A DNA stretch of 64,000 nucleotides from the NCBI RefSeq assembly GCF_001679725.1, contig NZ_CP016282.1:744001-808000 (forward strand), written 5' to 3'. The notes under the pieces are model-generated. The model searched no databases. It was not told the origin of the DNA and worked only from the letters and a program-made list of their open reading frames with translations. Each line of letters starts with the position of its first letter. Position 1 is the stretch's first letter. Made by a program: the position numbers and the translations under genes. The DNA comes from Cryobacterium arcticum (GTDB lineage: Bacteria; Actinomycetota; Actinomycetes; Actinomycetales; Microbacteriaceae). This document shows positions 37,814 to 48,432 of this stretch, in pieces.

Positions 37814-39475
37814 GTGTCTGCGCGGTTCGACGTGAACAGGGTCGACTGGCGCTCGTGGGGGTCGTGGCGGCGTTCGATGCGCCGGTTCCGCCGCGGCTGG
37901 CGGCGGTCGCTGCAGTGGCGCACCGTGGCCATCACCGTGGCGGCGGCCAGTGCGGCCATCGCGCTGGTGGGCGTCTACATGTCCGTCAGCGTCGGCAACG
38001 ACCTCTTCCAGTCCCGGCTCAACCAGGTGCTGGTGGACTCGAACCGGGCCACATCCGCGGCCCAGGGCATCCTCGACTCGTCCGACGCTGTCGACAGGGT
38101 GCAGGTGCAGACGCTGCTGGAATCGGCGCGCACCTCGATCTCCGCCGCGTCCTCCAGCCGGCTTGTGGCCCTGTTCCGGGTGCCGGGCCAGGAGTCCTCC
38201 ACCGTCGCGCCGCAGGACTCCTCCACCTTCGGCACCTCCACTGCCGTCATCGCCCCCGAATTGCGCAAGGCCGTGCAACAGGACGGTGACGGGCAGTTCT
38301 GGCAATCCGTGACGCTGTTCTCGGACGACGGGTCGTCGGTTCCGGGCATCGTCGTGGGATCCCAGATCACGGTTCCCGTCGCGGGCCGGTACGAGCTCTA
38401 CATCGGTTACAGCCTGGCCGACGCCGAATCGACGCTCCTGTTCGTGCAACGCACCCTGGGCGGCGCCGGGCTCGCCCTGATCCTGCTGATCGGCGCGGTC
38501 ACCTGGATCGTCGTGCGGTTCGTGGTCACCCCGATCCAGGTCGCCGCCGAGACCAGCCAGAAGCTGGCCTCGGGGGATCTGGGCGTGCGCATCCCCGAGA
38601 AGGGTGAGGACGTGATCGCCACCCTGGCCCGGTCGTTCAACGGCATGGCCGACAGCCTGCAGAGCCAGATCAAGGAGCTGGCGGACCTCTCCGAGGTGCA
38701 ACAGCGCTTCGTCTCCGACGTCTCGCACGAGCTGCGCACGCCGCTGACCACGATCCGGCTGGCCGGCGACCTGCTCTACGACCAGCGCACCACGTTCCCG
38801 CCCGCCACCGAACGCACCGCGGAACTGCTGCACACCCAGGTGGAACGCTTCGAGTTGCTGCTCTCCGACCTTCTCGAGATCAGCCGGTACGACGCCGGCT
38901 CCGTCGAGCTCGAATCCGAACCCACCAACCTGGTGCACCTGGCCGAGGACGTCATCGACGGCATGCGCTCGCTCGGTGAGTCCAAGGGCAGCGAGATCAG
39001 CCTGATCGCGCCCGGTGGTCATCTCGCCGCCGAGATGGACCCCCGCCGGGTGCGCCGGATCGTGAACAACCTCATCGGCAATGCCATCGAGCACGGTGAG
39101 GGCAAACCCATCATCGTGTCGGTGGACAGCAACGAGTCAGCCGTGGCCCTGTCGGTGCGCGACTACGGCATGGGCATGACCCAGGCCGAGATCCTGCACG
39201 TCTTCGACAGGTTCTGGCGGGCCGACCCGTCCCGCAAACGCACCATCGGCGGCACCGGGCTGGGCCTGGCGATCTCGCTCGAGGACGCCACCGCCCACCG
39301 CGGCTGGCTGCAGGTCTGGTCCAGCCCCGGAGCGGGCTCCAGCTTCCGGTTGACCCTGCCCCGCCGCAAGAGCGGTTCGCTCAAGGTGTCGCCGAACCCC
39401 CTCCCGCCGGCGGATGCCGCCGCGCCCGGATTCGTGTCGCCGCACGCCGAGCCGAGAAGAGACCACCATGCGTAG
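37814..39475 (+). CDS. mtrB: Sensor histidine kinase MtrB
   Basis: A 553-residue membrane kinase. A basic N-terminal segment leads to helix 1 (about 38-58), an extracytoplasmic sensor of about 155 residues, helix 2 (about 215-237), a HAMP domain, then HisKA with FVSDVSHELRTPL and HATPase with NNLIGNAIEHGEG and GGTGLGLAISLEDA. This matches MtrB, which in mycobacteria localises to the septum and interacts with LpqB. GTG 37814 is chosen because it gives the usual short cytosolic start and lies 8 bp after mtrA. The 3' end overlaps lpqB by eight bases. Confidence 0.95.
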   Translation: MSARFDVNRVDWRSWGSWRRSMRRFRRGWRRSLQWRTVAITVAAASAAIALVGVYMSVSVGNDLFQSRLNQVLVDSNRATSAAQGILDSSDAVDRVQVQTLLESARTSISAASSSRLVALFRVPGQESSTVAPQDSSTFGTSTAVIAPELRKAVQQDGDGQFWQSVTLFSDDGSSVPGIVVGSQITVPVAGRYELYIGYSLADAESTLLFVQRTLGGAGLALILLIGAVTWIVVRFVVTPIQVAAETSQKLASGDLGVRIPEKGEDVIATLARSFNGMADSLQSQIKELADLSEVQQRFVSDVSHELRTPLTTIRLAGDLLYDQRTTFPPATERTAELLHTQVERFELLLSDLLEISRYDAGSVELESEPTNLVHLAEDVIDGMRSLGESKGSEISLIAPGGHLAAEMDPRRVRRIVNNLIGNAIEHGEGKPIIVSVDSNESAVALSVRDYGMGMTQAEILHVFDRFWRADPSRKRTIGGTGLGLAISLEDATAHRGWLQVWSSPGAGSSFRLTLPRRKSGSLKVSPNPLPPADAAAPGFVSPHAEPRRDHHA

Positions 39476-41150
39476 CCCCACCAGGCTCCTCGCCGTCGTC
39501 ACGGCGCTGGCCGTGCTGCTCACCGGATGTTCGAGCATCCCCCGGAGCGGGTCGGTGCAGGCCGGTCAGGACGCCGTGACGGGCGAGAACCCGCCTCCGG
39601 TGTTCCTGCCGTTCCGGCCGCAGGCCGGGGCGAGCATGGAGGAGGTCCTCACCGGGTTCATCGCCGCGGGCACCAGCCCGGACAACAACTACGAGATCGC
39701 CCGGGAGTTCCTCACCACGGACTTCGCCGACTCCTGGAAATCGGACACCGGGGTCACCGTCGACGACCTCTCCGGGCGCAGCATCACCCCCGTCGACGAC
39801 CACACCATGCAATTCTCGGTGCGCCCCGTCGCCGAGGTGAACGCGATCGGCGAATACCACGAGGAAGCCCTCTCGGCCAGCGTGCCGCTGCGGTACGCGT
39901 TCGCCCAGGTGGACGGGGAGTGGCGGATCAGCGCCGCCCCGAACGGCACCGTGCTCGACCAGACCACCTTCAAGGATGTCTTCAGCGCCCAGTCGCTGTA
40001 TTTCTACGATCCGGACTTCCTCTTCCTGGTGCCCGATGTGCGCTGGTTCCCGCGCGGCGCATCCACCCCGACCAAGATCGTCAACGGCGTGCTCGGCGGC
40101 CCGAGCGAATGGCTCGTCGGCGCCGTGTCGAGCGCGTTCCCCGAGGGCACGGCCCTCACCGCCGACGCCGTCACTGTGGTGGCCAGGGACGCGAAGGTGG
40201 ACCTGAACAGCGAGGCCCTCAACGCCGACCGGATCACCCTGCAGCGGATGAAACGCCAACTCGAGCAGAGCCTGCCGAGCGGGCTCACGGTCACCATCAC
40301 CATTAACCGCAACTCGCAGGACATCGGCACGCTCGGCGCCAACGAGCCCGAGGTCAACCCGCGGGTGGATGCGCGGGCATTGGTCCTGCGCGACGGCGAA
40401 TTCGGTTTCCTGGCGGCGACCGGCAAGACCATCACGGCCCTGCCCGGGCTGTCCGAGGGCATCGCCGCCCTCCAGCCCACCGCGGTCACCCTGTCGCCGT
40501 CACAGACGGCGGCGGCCGTTCTCACCAACGACGGGGTGTACGGCATCCGGGTGGGCGACGACGCGAGACTGCTCGACCCGAGGCGCAACCTGATCGCGCC
40601 GGCGATCGACGGATCCGCGTATATCTGGTCGGTACCCGCCGACCGGCCCAACGAACTCTTCGTGTACAACACCCAGGGCGCCGCGGTAGCGGTGCCCACC
40701 CCCTGGCAGGATGCGTCGACGATCGCCGCCCTCAAGGTTTCCAGGGACGGGACCCGGGTGATCGCGCTGCTGAACACCGCGGGGGAGACCCGGCTGGTCG
40801 TGGCGGCGGTGCTGCGGGAGAACGGCGCACCGGTGGGACTGGGCGATCCCGTGCAGCTCGCGACCGACACGGGGACCCCGGTGGACGCGACCTGGATCGA
40901 CCAGAGCACCGTGGCGTACCTCAGCGTGCAGCCCGACGGCGAGGACCGCATGGTTTCCCACGAGATCGGCGGCACGAGCGTGCCGCTCGAATCATCGATG
41001 GGGATCAGGAGCATCACGGGCAGCAACTTGCTGCGCGACCTGCGTGCGTTGAACAGCGAGGGCGCCCTCCTGGTGCAGCGCGGCGTCGGCTGGCAGGAAC
41101 GCATCGACGGCGTCACCCTGGTGGCCACCCAGCAGGGCATCGGCGGCTGA
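39468..41150 (+). CDS. lpqB: Lipoprotein LpqB
   Basis: A 560-residue lipoprotein. The signal peptide ends in the lipobox L18-T-G-C21. After a Pro-rich linker come a GerMN domain (about 195-310) and a C-terminal beta-propeller-like LpqB domain containing repeated short strands (for example LTNDGVYGIRVGDDARLL). LpqB binds the extracytoplasmic part of MtrB and modulates its phosphorylation. ATG 39468 lies inside the mtrB end and is preceded by GAAGAGA, a fair Shine-Dalgarno. The gene order mtrA-mtrB-lpqB is fully conserved here. It is followed, after 125 bp, by a ComF-like gene. Confidence 0.95.
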   Translation: MRSPTRLLAVVTALAVLLTGCSSIPRSGSVQAGQDAVTGENPPPVFLPFRPQAGASMEEVLTGFIAAGTSPDNNYEIAREFLTTDFADSWKSDTGVTVDDLSGRSITPVDDHTMQFSVRPVAEVNAIGEYHEEALSASVPLRYAFAQVDGEWRISAAPNGTVLDQTTFKDVFSAQSLYFYDPDFLFLVPDVRWFPRGASTPTKIVNGVLGGPSEWLVGAVSSAFPEGTALTADAVTVVARDAKVDLNSEALNADRITLQRMKRQLEQSLPSGLTVTITINRNSQDIGTLGANEPEVNPRVDARALVLRDGEFGFLAATGKTITALPGLSEGIAALQPTAVTLSPSQTAAAVLTNDGVYGIRVGDDARLLDPRRNLIAPAIDGSAYIWSVPADRPNELFVYNTQGAAVAVPTPWQDASTIAALKVSRDGTRVIALLNTAGETRLVVAAVLRENGAPVGLGDPVQLATDTGTPVDATWIDQSTVAYLSVQPDGEDRMVSHEIGGTSVPLESSMGIRSITGSNLLRDLRALNSEGALLVQRGVGWQERIDGVTLVATQQGIGG

Positions 41151-41275
41151 TCCGGTAGGGCCGGCCCGGGCGCCTCCTGCACAGGCCGCTCCTGCACAGG
41201 GCCCGCCGGGCCGCGGCCGTGCACGGATGCGGCCGGCAGCGTCGGAGACGAGGCCGTCGCAACCAGGCTGGCGCG

Positions 41276-42016
41276 ATGATGTCCTCGCAGCCCTTCCGCA
41301 CCCTGCTCGCCGCCGCTCCGGCCGCCGTCCTGGACGCCTGGGCGGTGCTGATGCCCACAGACTGCAGCGGCTGCGGAGCCGTGGACCGGGCCCTCTGCTC
41401 CGGCTGCGCCGCTGCCCTCCGGCCCGCCCCGGCGCTCAGCACGCGCAACGACCTCACGATCTGGTCGGCCCTGGAGTACCGCGACGTGGCCGCCCGGGTT
41501 CTCCTGGCCTACAAGGACGGTGGCCGCACCGACGCCGCGCCGGCGCTCGCCGGAGCCCTGCGCGCCGCCGTGGGAGCCGCCCTGGCGGCCGCACCGACGT
41601 CGGCCGCACCCGGTGGGGCCGGGCGGCCGCCGGCGGCTGTGGAGGGCGTCCTGCTCGTGGCCGTGCCGTCCTCACGGCGGGCCTGGCGGGCGAGGGGGTT
41701 CGCCCCCGTGGAGCTGCTGCTGCGCCGGGCGGAACTCCGCCCCGTGCGGCTGCTGCGGCCGGGCGGCCGGGTCGCCGACCAGGTGGGCCTCGGCCGGCAG
41801 GAGCGGCTGGACAATCGCACGGGCGCGCTGGTCCCCACTCGGCGGCTCGCGGGGCACCGGGTGCTGCTCGTCGACGACATCGTCACGACCGGGGCCACCC
41901 TGCTCGACGCGCGGCGTGCCATCCGTCTCGCCGGTGGGGAGGTGATCGGCGCGGCGACCGTGGCGGAAACCCGGCGGCGTCATCCCGTCACCGAGAGTTC
42001 ACCGGAAACAGATTGA
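41276..42016 (+). CDS. ComF family phosphoribosyltransferase-like protein
   Basis: A 246-residue protein with an N-terminal zinc-ribbon remnant (CSGCG and CSGC at about residues 22-44) and a type I phosphoribosyltransferase domain ending in the PRPP-binding loop VLLVDDIVTTGATL. ComF proteins assist DNA uptake in competent bacteria, but in actinobacteria they occur without a known transformation system at this site. The genome position after lpqB and before hpf is conserved in the group. ATG 41276 or the adjacent ATG 41279 is the likely start; an upstream GTG would add a basic stretch without support. The catalytic purpose of the PRT domain is unclear. Confidence 0.85.
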   Translation: MMSSQPFRTLLAAAPAAVLDAWAVLMPTDCSGCGAVDRALCSGCAAALRPAPALSTRNDLTIWSALEYRDVAARVLLAYKDGGRTDAAPALAGALRAAVGAALAAAPTSAAPGGAGRPPAAVEGVLLVAVPSSRRAWRARGFAPVELLLRRAELRPVRLLRPGGRVADQVGLGRQERLDNRTGALVPTRRLAGHRVLLVDDIVTTGATLLDARRAIRLAGGEVIGAATVAETRRRHPVTESSPETD

Positions 42017-42024
42017 CAAATACT

Positions 42025-42053
42025 GTGACTTATCCAGCCCGCACGACTACGGT
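42025..42053 (+). promoter_or_regulatory. Possible hpf promoter (GTGACT - 17 bp - TACGGT)
   Basis: A -35-like GTGACT and a TAnnnT -10 at 42048-42053 with a 17-bp spacer would start the mRNA near 42060, about 55 nt before hpf. A perfect TTGACA at 42013 has no -10 at the right distance. Confidence 0.35.
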
Positions 42054-42115
42054 AGGGCCAAAGGCGCGTACCAATCGCCCGGATCAGGGGCGGTTCGCCA
42101 GATCTGGAGGTCGTC

Positions 42116-42820
42116 ATGGAAACTAACATCGTTGGACGAAACCTGGGGATCACTGATCGCTTCCGGGATTATGCGACGGAGAAGGCCGAGAAGATCGCCG
42201 GCCTCGCCGAGAAGGCCCTCGCCCTGGAAATCAAGGTCAGTCGTCACACCGAGAAGAGCGGCGCCGCCGGTAACGACCGTGTGGAGCTCACCCTCATCGG
42301 CAAGGGCCCCATCGTGCGGGCCGAGGCCGAGGGAGGCGACAAGTACGCCGCCTTCGACATCGCTCTCGGACGGTTGCTCGAACGGGTTCGCCGCGCGAAG
42401 GACCGCAAGAAGGTGCACCGCGGAGGCGCACACCGCCCGACGTCGCTGCACGACGCGTCCTCCACGGGGTTCGCGGTGATCGACATCATCCCGGCCGACG
42501 GAGAGACCCTGGAGCGTGTGCGCACCGGTGCGATCCCGGTCGTGCAGGACGAGACCGCCGCCGCCGAGGACGTCGAAGAGGCATATTCGCCCGTCGTCAT
42601 CCGCCGCAAGGTCTTCTCGGCCGCTCCCATGACCGTCGACGATGCCCTCTACTTCATGGAACTGGTCGGACACGACTTCTACCTGTTCCAGGACGCCGAG
42701 ACGCACCGACCCAGCGTGGTCTACCGCCGCAAGGGGTGGGACTACGGCGTCATCGAATTGGACCCGAATGCCGAGGAGGGCAGGGTGCTGGCGACGGCGT
42801 CCAGCGAGTCCAGCTCCTGA
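42116..42820 (+). CDS. hpf: Ribosome hibernation-promoting factor, long form
   Basis: A 234-residue protein with an N-terminal S30AE/YfiA domain (about 1-100: METNIVGRN, KVSRHTEKSG, GGDKYAAFDIALGRLLERVRR), a variable linker, and the C-terminal dimerisation domain (about 175-225: VVIRRKVFSAAPMTVDDAL, GHDFYLFQD, VVYRRKGWDYGVIEL). Long HPF joins 70S ribosomes into inactive 100S dimers in stationary phase or hypoxia and protects them. The ATG has a strong Shine-Dalgarno, GGAGG, 6 nt upstream. It precedes secA, as in many actinobacteria, with a separate promoter between them. Confidence 0.95.
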   Translation: METNIVGRNLGITDRFRDYATEKAEKIAGLAEKALALEIKVSRHTEKSGAAGNDRVELTLIGKGPIVRAEAEGGDKYAAFDIALGRLLERVRRAKDRKKVHRGGAHRPTSLHDASSTGFAVIDIIPADGETLERVRTGAIPVVQDETAAAEDVEEAYSPVVIRRKVFSAAPMTVDDALYFMELVGHDFYLFQDAETHRPSVVYRRKGWDYGVIELDPNAEEGRVLATASSESSS

Positions 42821-42831
42821 CCAACTAGCAT

Positions 42832-42840
42832 TGCTATAGT
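42832..42840 (+). promoter_or_regulatory. Extended -10 promoter of secA (TGC-TATAGT)
   Basis: TG at 42832-42833 one base before TATAGT (42835-42840) is an extended -10, which can work without a good -35. The mRNA would begin near 42847 and have a leader of about 74 nt. Confidence 0.5.
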
Positions 42841-42881
42841 TGCCGGCTAGGTCGGCGCTACGTGCGTCCGACCGGACGACA

Positions 42882-42897
42882 GGCGTGTTCACACGCC
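42882..42897 (+). other. Perfect hairpin in the secA leader
   Basis: GGCGTGT-TC-ACACGCC is a 7-bp perfect inverted repeat 23 nt before the secA GTG, inside the predicted 5' leader. It may influence translation; no regulator is known to me. Confidence 0.35.
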
Positions 42898-42920
42898 GTG
42901 ACGACTAGTGGAGTGCATTC

Positions 42921-45737
<2,817 letters not shown>

Positions 45738-45753
45738 AAGCCCTCCGTAACGG

Positions 45754-45800
45754 AACTGTGCCCGGTCCGGACAATTGCGTCCGGTATGCCGGGCACAGTT
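45754..45800 (+). terminator. Compound hairpin after secA
   Basis: AACTGTGCCCGG (45754-45765) and CCGGGCACAGTT (45789-45800) form a perfect 12-bp stem; inside it CCGGAC-AATTGC-GTCCGG (45767-45784) makes a second 6-bp stem. There is no U-tract after it. It lies between the convergent secA and DUF6459 genes and could end both. Confidence 0.6.
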
Positions 45801-45866
45801 GTCCGCGCGGGCAGTATTTGGGCCGGCGGGGCACTCGCTCGGGCGGTGGATGTTCCTGCCGCCGCG

Positions 45867-46418
45867 TCACAGCACGTTGATGGCGCTGGCCCGCCACCGG
45901 TTGTCCAGCCCCTCCAGGCGCACTGCCACCGCCCGCACCCGCACCTTGCTGTGCACGATCACCACGGCCTCGATGATGCCGTCCCTGGGCTCGTTGATGG
46001 TGACCCGGCCGATCATGATGGCCGGGCGCTGAGCCCGCTGGCCCTTCACTGCCCGCGCCCGGGCCGAGAGCACCACACGTTTGAGCAGGTGCCGGTAGAC
46101 GTCGTCGCTCACCCACCTGGCCAGCTGATCCAGCTCCCTCGCCCCGGCCAGCACCTCGATCACACACCGGGTGAGGTTGACCAGCAACGGCTCCGGATCC
46201 GGCAACGTGCTGCGCGAACTCGGCTGATGGCCGAAGAAGTCATCGTCGAGGAACCCGTCGGCCGACTCGTGGCCCCCTCGCCGCGCGGGCTGCCCCGACG
46301 GTGCGCCGGACGGTGTGCCCGTCGACACGTCGGACGTGCCGCCCGCCGCGTCGGGCAGATTGGGCGCGTTCGCCTGCGACATGGGACCAGGCGCTGGCTC
46401 GGCAAGTGGATCGCTCAT
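45867..46418 (-). CDS. DUF6459 (Rv3235-like) family protein
   Basis: A 183-residue protein. The first 80 residues are low-complexity (Pro, Gly, Ala, Asp); the conserved domain follows, with LTRCVIEVLAGARELDQLARW, VYRHLLKR and a terminal RAVAVRLEGLDNRWRASAI, matching the DUF6459 family found next to secA in actinobacteria (some entries are misnamed TonB). Function is unknown; the domain looks like a small alpha-beta fold for protein contact. ATG 46418 has TTGGAG about 6 nt upstream. It is convergent with secA and divergent from the gene at 46598, with 180 bp between. Confidence 0.82.
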   Translation of the reverse strand: MSDPLAEPAPGPMSQANAPNLPDAAGGTSDVSTGTPSGAPSGQPARRGGHESADGFLDDDFFGHQPSSRSTLPDPEPLLVNLTRCVIEVLAGARELDQLARWVSDDVYRHLLKRVVLSARARAVKGQRAQRPAIMIGRVTINEPRDGIIEAVVIVHSKVRVRAVAVRLEGLDNRWRASAINVL

Positions 46419-46577
46419 GGGTTGCTCCAAATGCGTGGATCCGTGGTGTCGGCGAGGAGAGCAGGGCGTTGCTGGCGCTGTAGTGCGAGTGGAACACCGG
46501 ATCGACCCCCGTGGAACCCGAGGCCTTGGCCGACACTCAATCACCCGTCAACCTGCCTGTCTAGGCTTTTGGCCGGC

Positions 46578-46586
46578 TGTGGATAA
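46578..46586 (-). promoter_or_regulatory. Perfect DnaA box (TTATCCACA on the minus strand)
   Basis: TGTGGATAA at 46578-46586 is the exact complement of the consensus DnaA box. It overlaps the putative -10 of the gene at 46598. A second exact box is at 47620. Whether DnaA binds is untested. Confidence 0.5.
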
Positions 46587-46589
46587 CGT
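46584..46589 (+). promoter_or_regulatory. -10-like hexamer TAACGT, leaderless start
   Basis: TAACGT fits TAnnnT and ends 8 nt before GTG 46598. It overlaps the DnaA box by three bases. Support is weaker than for other leaderless sites in the window. Confidence 0.3.
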
Positions 46590-46597
46590 CAGCGTCC

Positions 46598-47218
46598 GTG
46601 GCGGTGGCCGACTACCGTCGTGGTGTGCGCTGGGACAATCTGTTCGACGACCTCGAAGGTCAGCTCGAGAATGAGCTGACCGCCGAGGATGCCGAGTTGC
46701 GCGCGGAAGAGGAACGGCTGCGCCTGGGTCGGCTCGGCCTGCGCCAACGCCTCACCGGGGTGCAGGACGGGCCGACCGCCTCCCGGGTGCTGCGGGTGGT
46801 GCTGGTCGGCGCCCAGACGATCACGCTGCGGCCCACCACCTTCGGGCGCGACTGGCTCGCCGCCGACCTGCTCGAGGCCGGGACGGGGACCCCGCAGTGC
46901 GTCGTGCCGTTCGCGGCCATCGCGGCCGTCGTGCTGCAGCCCGACCAGGTGGCCGCCTCCCTGGCGGAGGCCGTCGACGAGCCCGCCCGGATGGTGGACC
47001 GGATCGGGTTGCCCTTCGTGCTGCGCGATCTCTGCCGGCGGCGCAAGAGCCTGCAGATCCACACCGGTGCGGGTCAGGTCACCGGCACCATCGACAGGGT
47101 CGGGCGCGACCACGTCGACGTGGCCGTGCACGCACCGGGTACCCTCAGGCGGGCGTCCGAGGTGCAGCAGCTGCGGATCGTGCCGATCCCGCAGATTCAG
47201 TTGGTGCGGTTGGACTGA
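46598..47218 (+). CDS. Conserved hypothetical protein (206 aa)
   Basis: A 206-residue cytosolic protein that I cannot name with confidence. The N-terminal 50 residues are acidic and coiled-coil-like (DLEGQLENELTAEDAELRAEEERLRLGRL). The C-terminal part contains short beta strands (LQIHTGAGQVTGTIDRVGRDHVDVAVH) resembling an Sm/SH3-like barrel. Homologues seem usual beside secA/DUF6459 in this family. The start is uncertain: GTG 46598 has a -10-like hexamer 8 nt upstream, while GTG 46625 begins the more conserved VRWDNLFDDLEGQ. It ends overlapping the convergent HTH gene by 22 bp. Confidence 0.7.
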   Translation: MAVADYRRGVRWDNLFDDLEGQLENELTAEDAELRAEEERLRLGRLGLRQRLTGVQDGPTASRVLRVVLVGAQTITLRPTTFGRDWLAADLLEAGTGTPQCVVPFAAIAAVVLQPDQVAASLAEAVDEPARMVDRIGLPFVLRDLCRRRKSLQIHTGAGQVTGTIDRVGRDHVDVAVHAPGTLRRASEVQQLRIVPIPQIQLVRLD

Positions 47219-47568
47219 GCTCCGCCGGCGTCTCCGTTGACGTCTGCGTCCCCGCGGCCGGTGTCGCCGTCGAACGGCCCGGCCCCGTCGGGTCGCAGAA
47301 TCCGTCCTCCGGACAGCTCCGGGATGTTCGCGAAGTCGGATTGCTCCCACAGGGACATCCGCCGGGCCTCTTCGTACTTCGCTTCGATGTACGACTCGAG
47401 AACCACCCGTTCCACGCGCCAGGCGCCCGCCGCGCCGATCCGGATGGCCGGAAGTTCACCGGTGCGCACCAGGTCGAGGGCGGCGGCGAGGGAGAGGTTC
47501 AGGATCTCTGCGGTGTCGGCGAGGGTCAGGAACCTGCCGACGGACGCGGAGGAGACGGGATCGCTCAT
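47197..47568 (-). CDS. Excisionase/MerR-like helix-turn-helix protein
   Basis: A 123-residue protein with one winged helix-turn-helix of the excisionase type (residues about 11-60): FLTLADTAEILNLSLAAALDLVRTGELPAIRIG, then WRVERVVLESYIEAKYEEARR. The C-terminal 45 residues are Asp/Gly-rich and disordered. Such proteins often regulate division or wall genes in actinobacteria, not phage excision, and there is no integrase nearby. ATG 47568 is supported by a -10 hexamer GATAAT 7 nt upstream. It is divergent from the SAF-domain gene; a DnaA box lies between them. Confidence 0.82.
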   Translation of the reverse strand: MSDPVSSASVGRFLTLADTAEILNLSLAAALDLVRTGELPAIRIGAAGAWRVERVVLESYIEAKYEEARRMSLWEQSDFANIPELSGGRILRPDGAGPFDGDTGRGDADVNGDAGGAQSNRTN

Positions 47569-47575
47569 GCGAACG

Positions 47576-47581
47576 ATTATC
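47576..47581 (-). promoter_or_regulatory. -10 hexamer GATAAT, leaderless start
   Basis: On the minus strand GATAAT (five of six matches to TATAAT) ends 7 nt before the ATG of the HTH protein. Confidence 0.5.
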
Positions 47582-47619
47582 CGTCGATCCGGGCGGCCCC
47601 GCACGGCTTGCGCCCGAGC

Positions 47620-47628
47620 TGTGGATAA
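47620..47628 (-). promoter_or_regulatory. Second perfect DnaA box (TTATCCACA on the minus strand)
   Basis: TGTGGATAA occurs exactly, in the same orientation as at 46578, in the intergenic region between the divergent HTH and SAF-domain genes. Confidence 0.5.
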
Positions 47629-47773
47629 CTTCAGCGGGCTCGTCCGCGGAGGGTCACGATGGTACCCACAGGGAGGTCGGCCCCCGCGGCCGACGGGCAC
47701 GGTCAAGACAGCGGACAGGTGGTGACGGGGTGGCTCACACGGAGGCGCAGTGCCCGAGAGCCGGGGTGGACCG

Positions 47774-48430
47774 GTGAAGACGCGCCACGAGGGCGGGCCG
47801 GGCCGGGCCGCGTCGTCCACCCGGCCGCGGTTCTGGTTCGACCCGAGGTTCGCACTCGGGCTGGTCCTCGTGATCGCGTCGATCGTGGGCGTCGCCGTCG
47901 TCGTCGCCGGAAGCGACCAGACCGTCGCCGTCTACGCCGCCCGGGTGCCCTTGACCGTCGGCGACCGTCTCGACACGGCGGACCTCGTCGAGACTCGCGT
48001 GCGGTTGGGAGCCGGCGACACGCTCTACCTCACCCCGGCCCGGATCCCGGCCGGCGGCCTGACGGTGACCCGCACCATTGGCACCGGAGAGCTGGTGCCC
48101 ACGTCCGCCGTGGGCGACCGCTCCGGCGAATCGGTCACGAGCCTGGTCGTGGACCTGCGGGGGCGCCTGTCGACGGGTCTGGCCGCGGGATCGGTGGTGG
48201 ACGTGTGGTCGGCCCGGGAGGCCGACGGCGACTCCTTCGGGCCCCCGGCGGTTCTCGTCGGGCGGGCAAGCATCGTGCGGATCCTCGAGCCGACGGGACT
48301 GATCCAGTCCGGCGGGGGCCTCGCCGTGGAGGTGCTGGTGCCCAAGGGGAAGGTGGCCCAGGTGCTTGAGGCCATTGCCAACGAGGATGCGATTTCCATC
48401 GTGGCCGTGAACTCACCGATCGGCGGCTGA
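47774..48430 (+). CDS. SAF-domain (CpaB-like) membrane protein
   Basis: A 218-residue protein with one N-terminal membrane helix (about 20-42) and an extracytoplasmic SAF domain beginning VYAARVPLTVGDRLDTADLVETRV, as in pilus-assembly proteins CpaB/RcpC. The rest forms beta strands with an acidic loop. GTG 47774 is preferred because GGGGTGG precedes it; a GTG 24 bp upstream is possible. It is followed after 2 bp by the CpaE/MinD-like gene. No pilin, secretin, TadA or prepilin peptidase gene is nearby, so a complete Tad pilus is not encoded here. A role at the envelope or in positioning the ATPase is plausible. Confidence 0.78.
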   Translation: MKTRHEGGPGRAASSTRPRFWFDPRFALGLVLVIASIVGVAVVVAGSDQTVAVYAARVPLTVGDRLDTADLVETRVRLGAGDTLYLTPARIPAGGLTVTRTIGTGELVPTSAVGDRSGESVTSLVVDLRGRLSTGLAAGSVVDVWSAREADGDSFGPPAVLVGRASIVRILEPTGLIQSGGGLAVEVLVPKGKVAQVLEAIANEDAISIVAVNSPIGG

Positions 48431-48432
48431 CG

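Noticed and set aside
42013..42018. TTGACA before hpf as a consensus -35
   Set aside because: No -10-like hexamer lies 16-19 bp downstream; the alternative at 42025-42053 fits better.
47197..47568. Phage excisionase marking a prophage or integrated element
   Set aside because: There is no integrase, attachment-site repeat or phage gene near it, and its neighbours are core genes.
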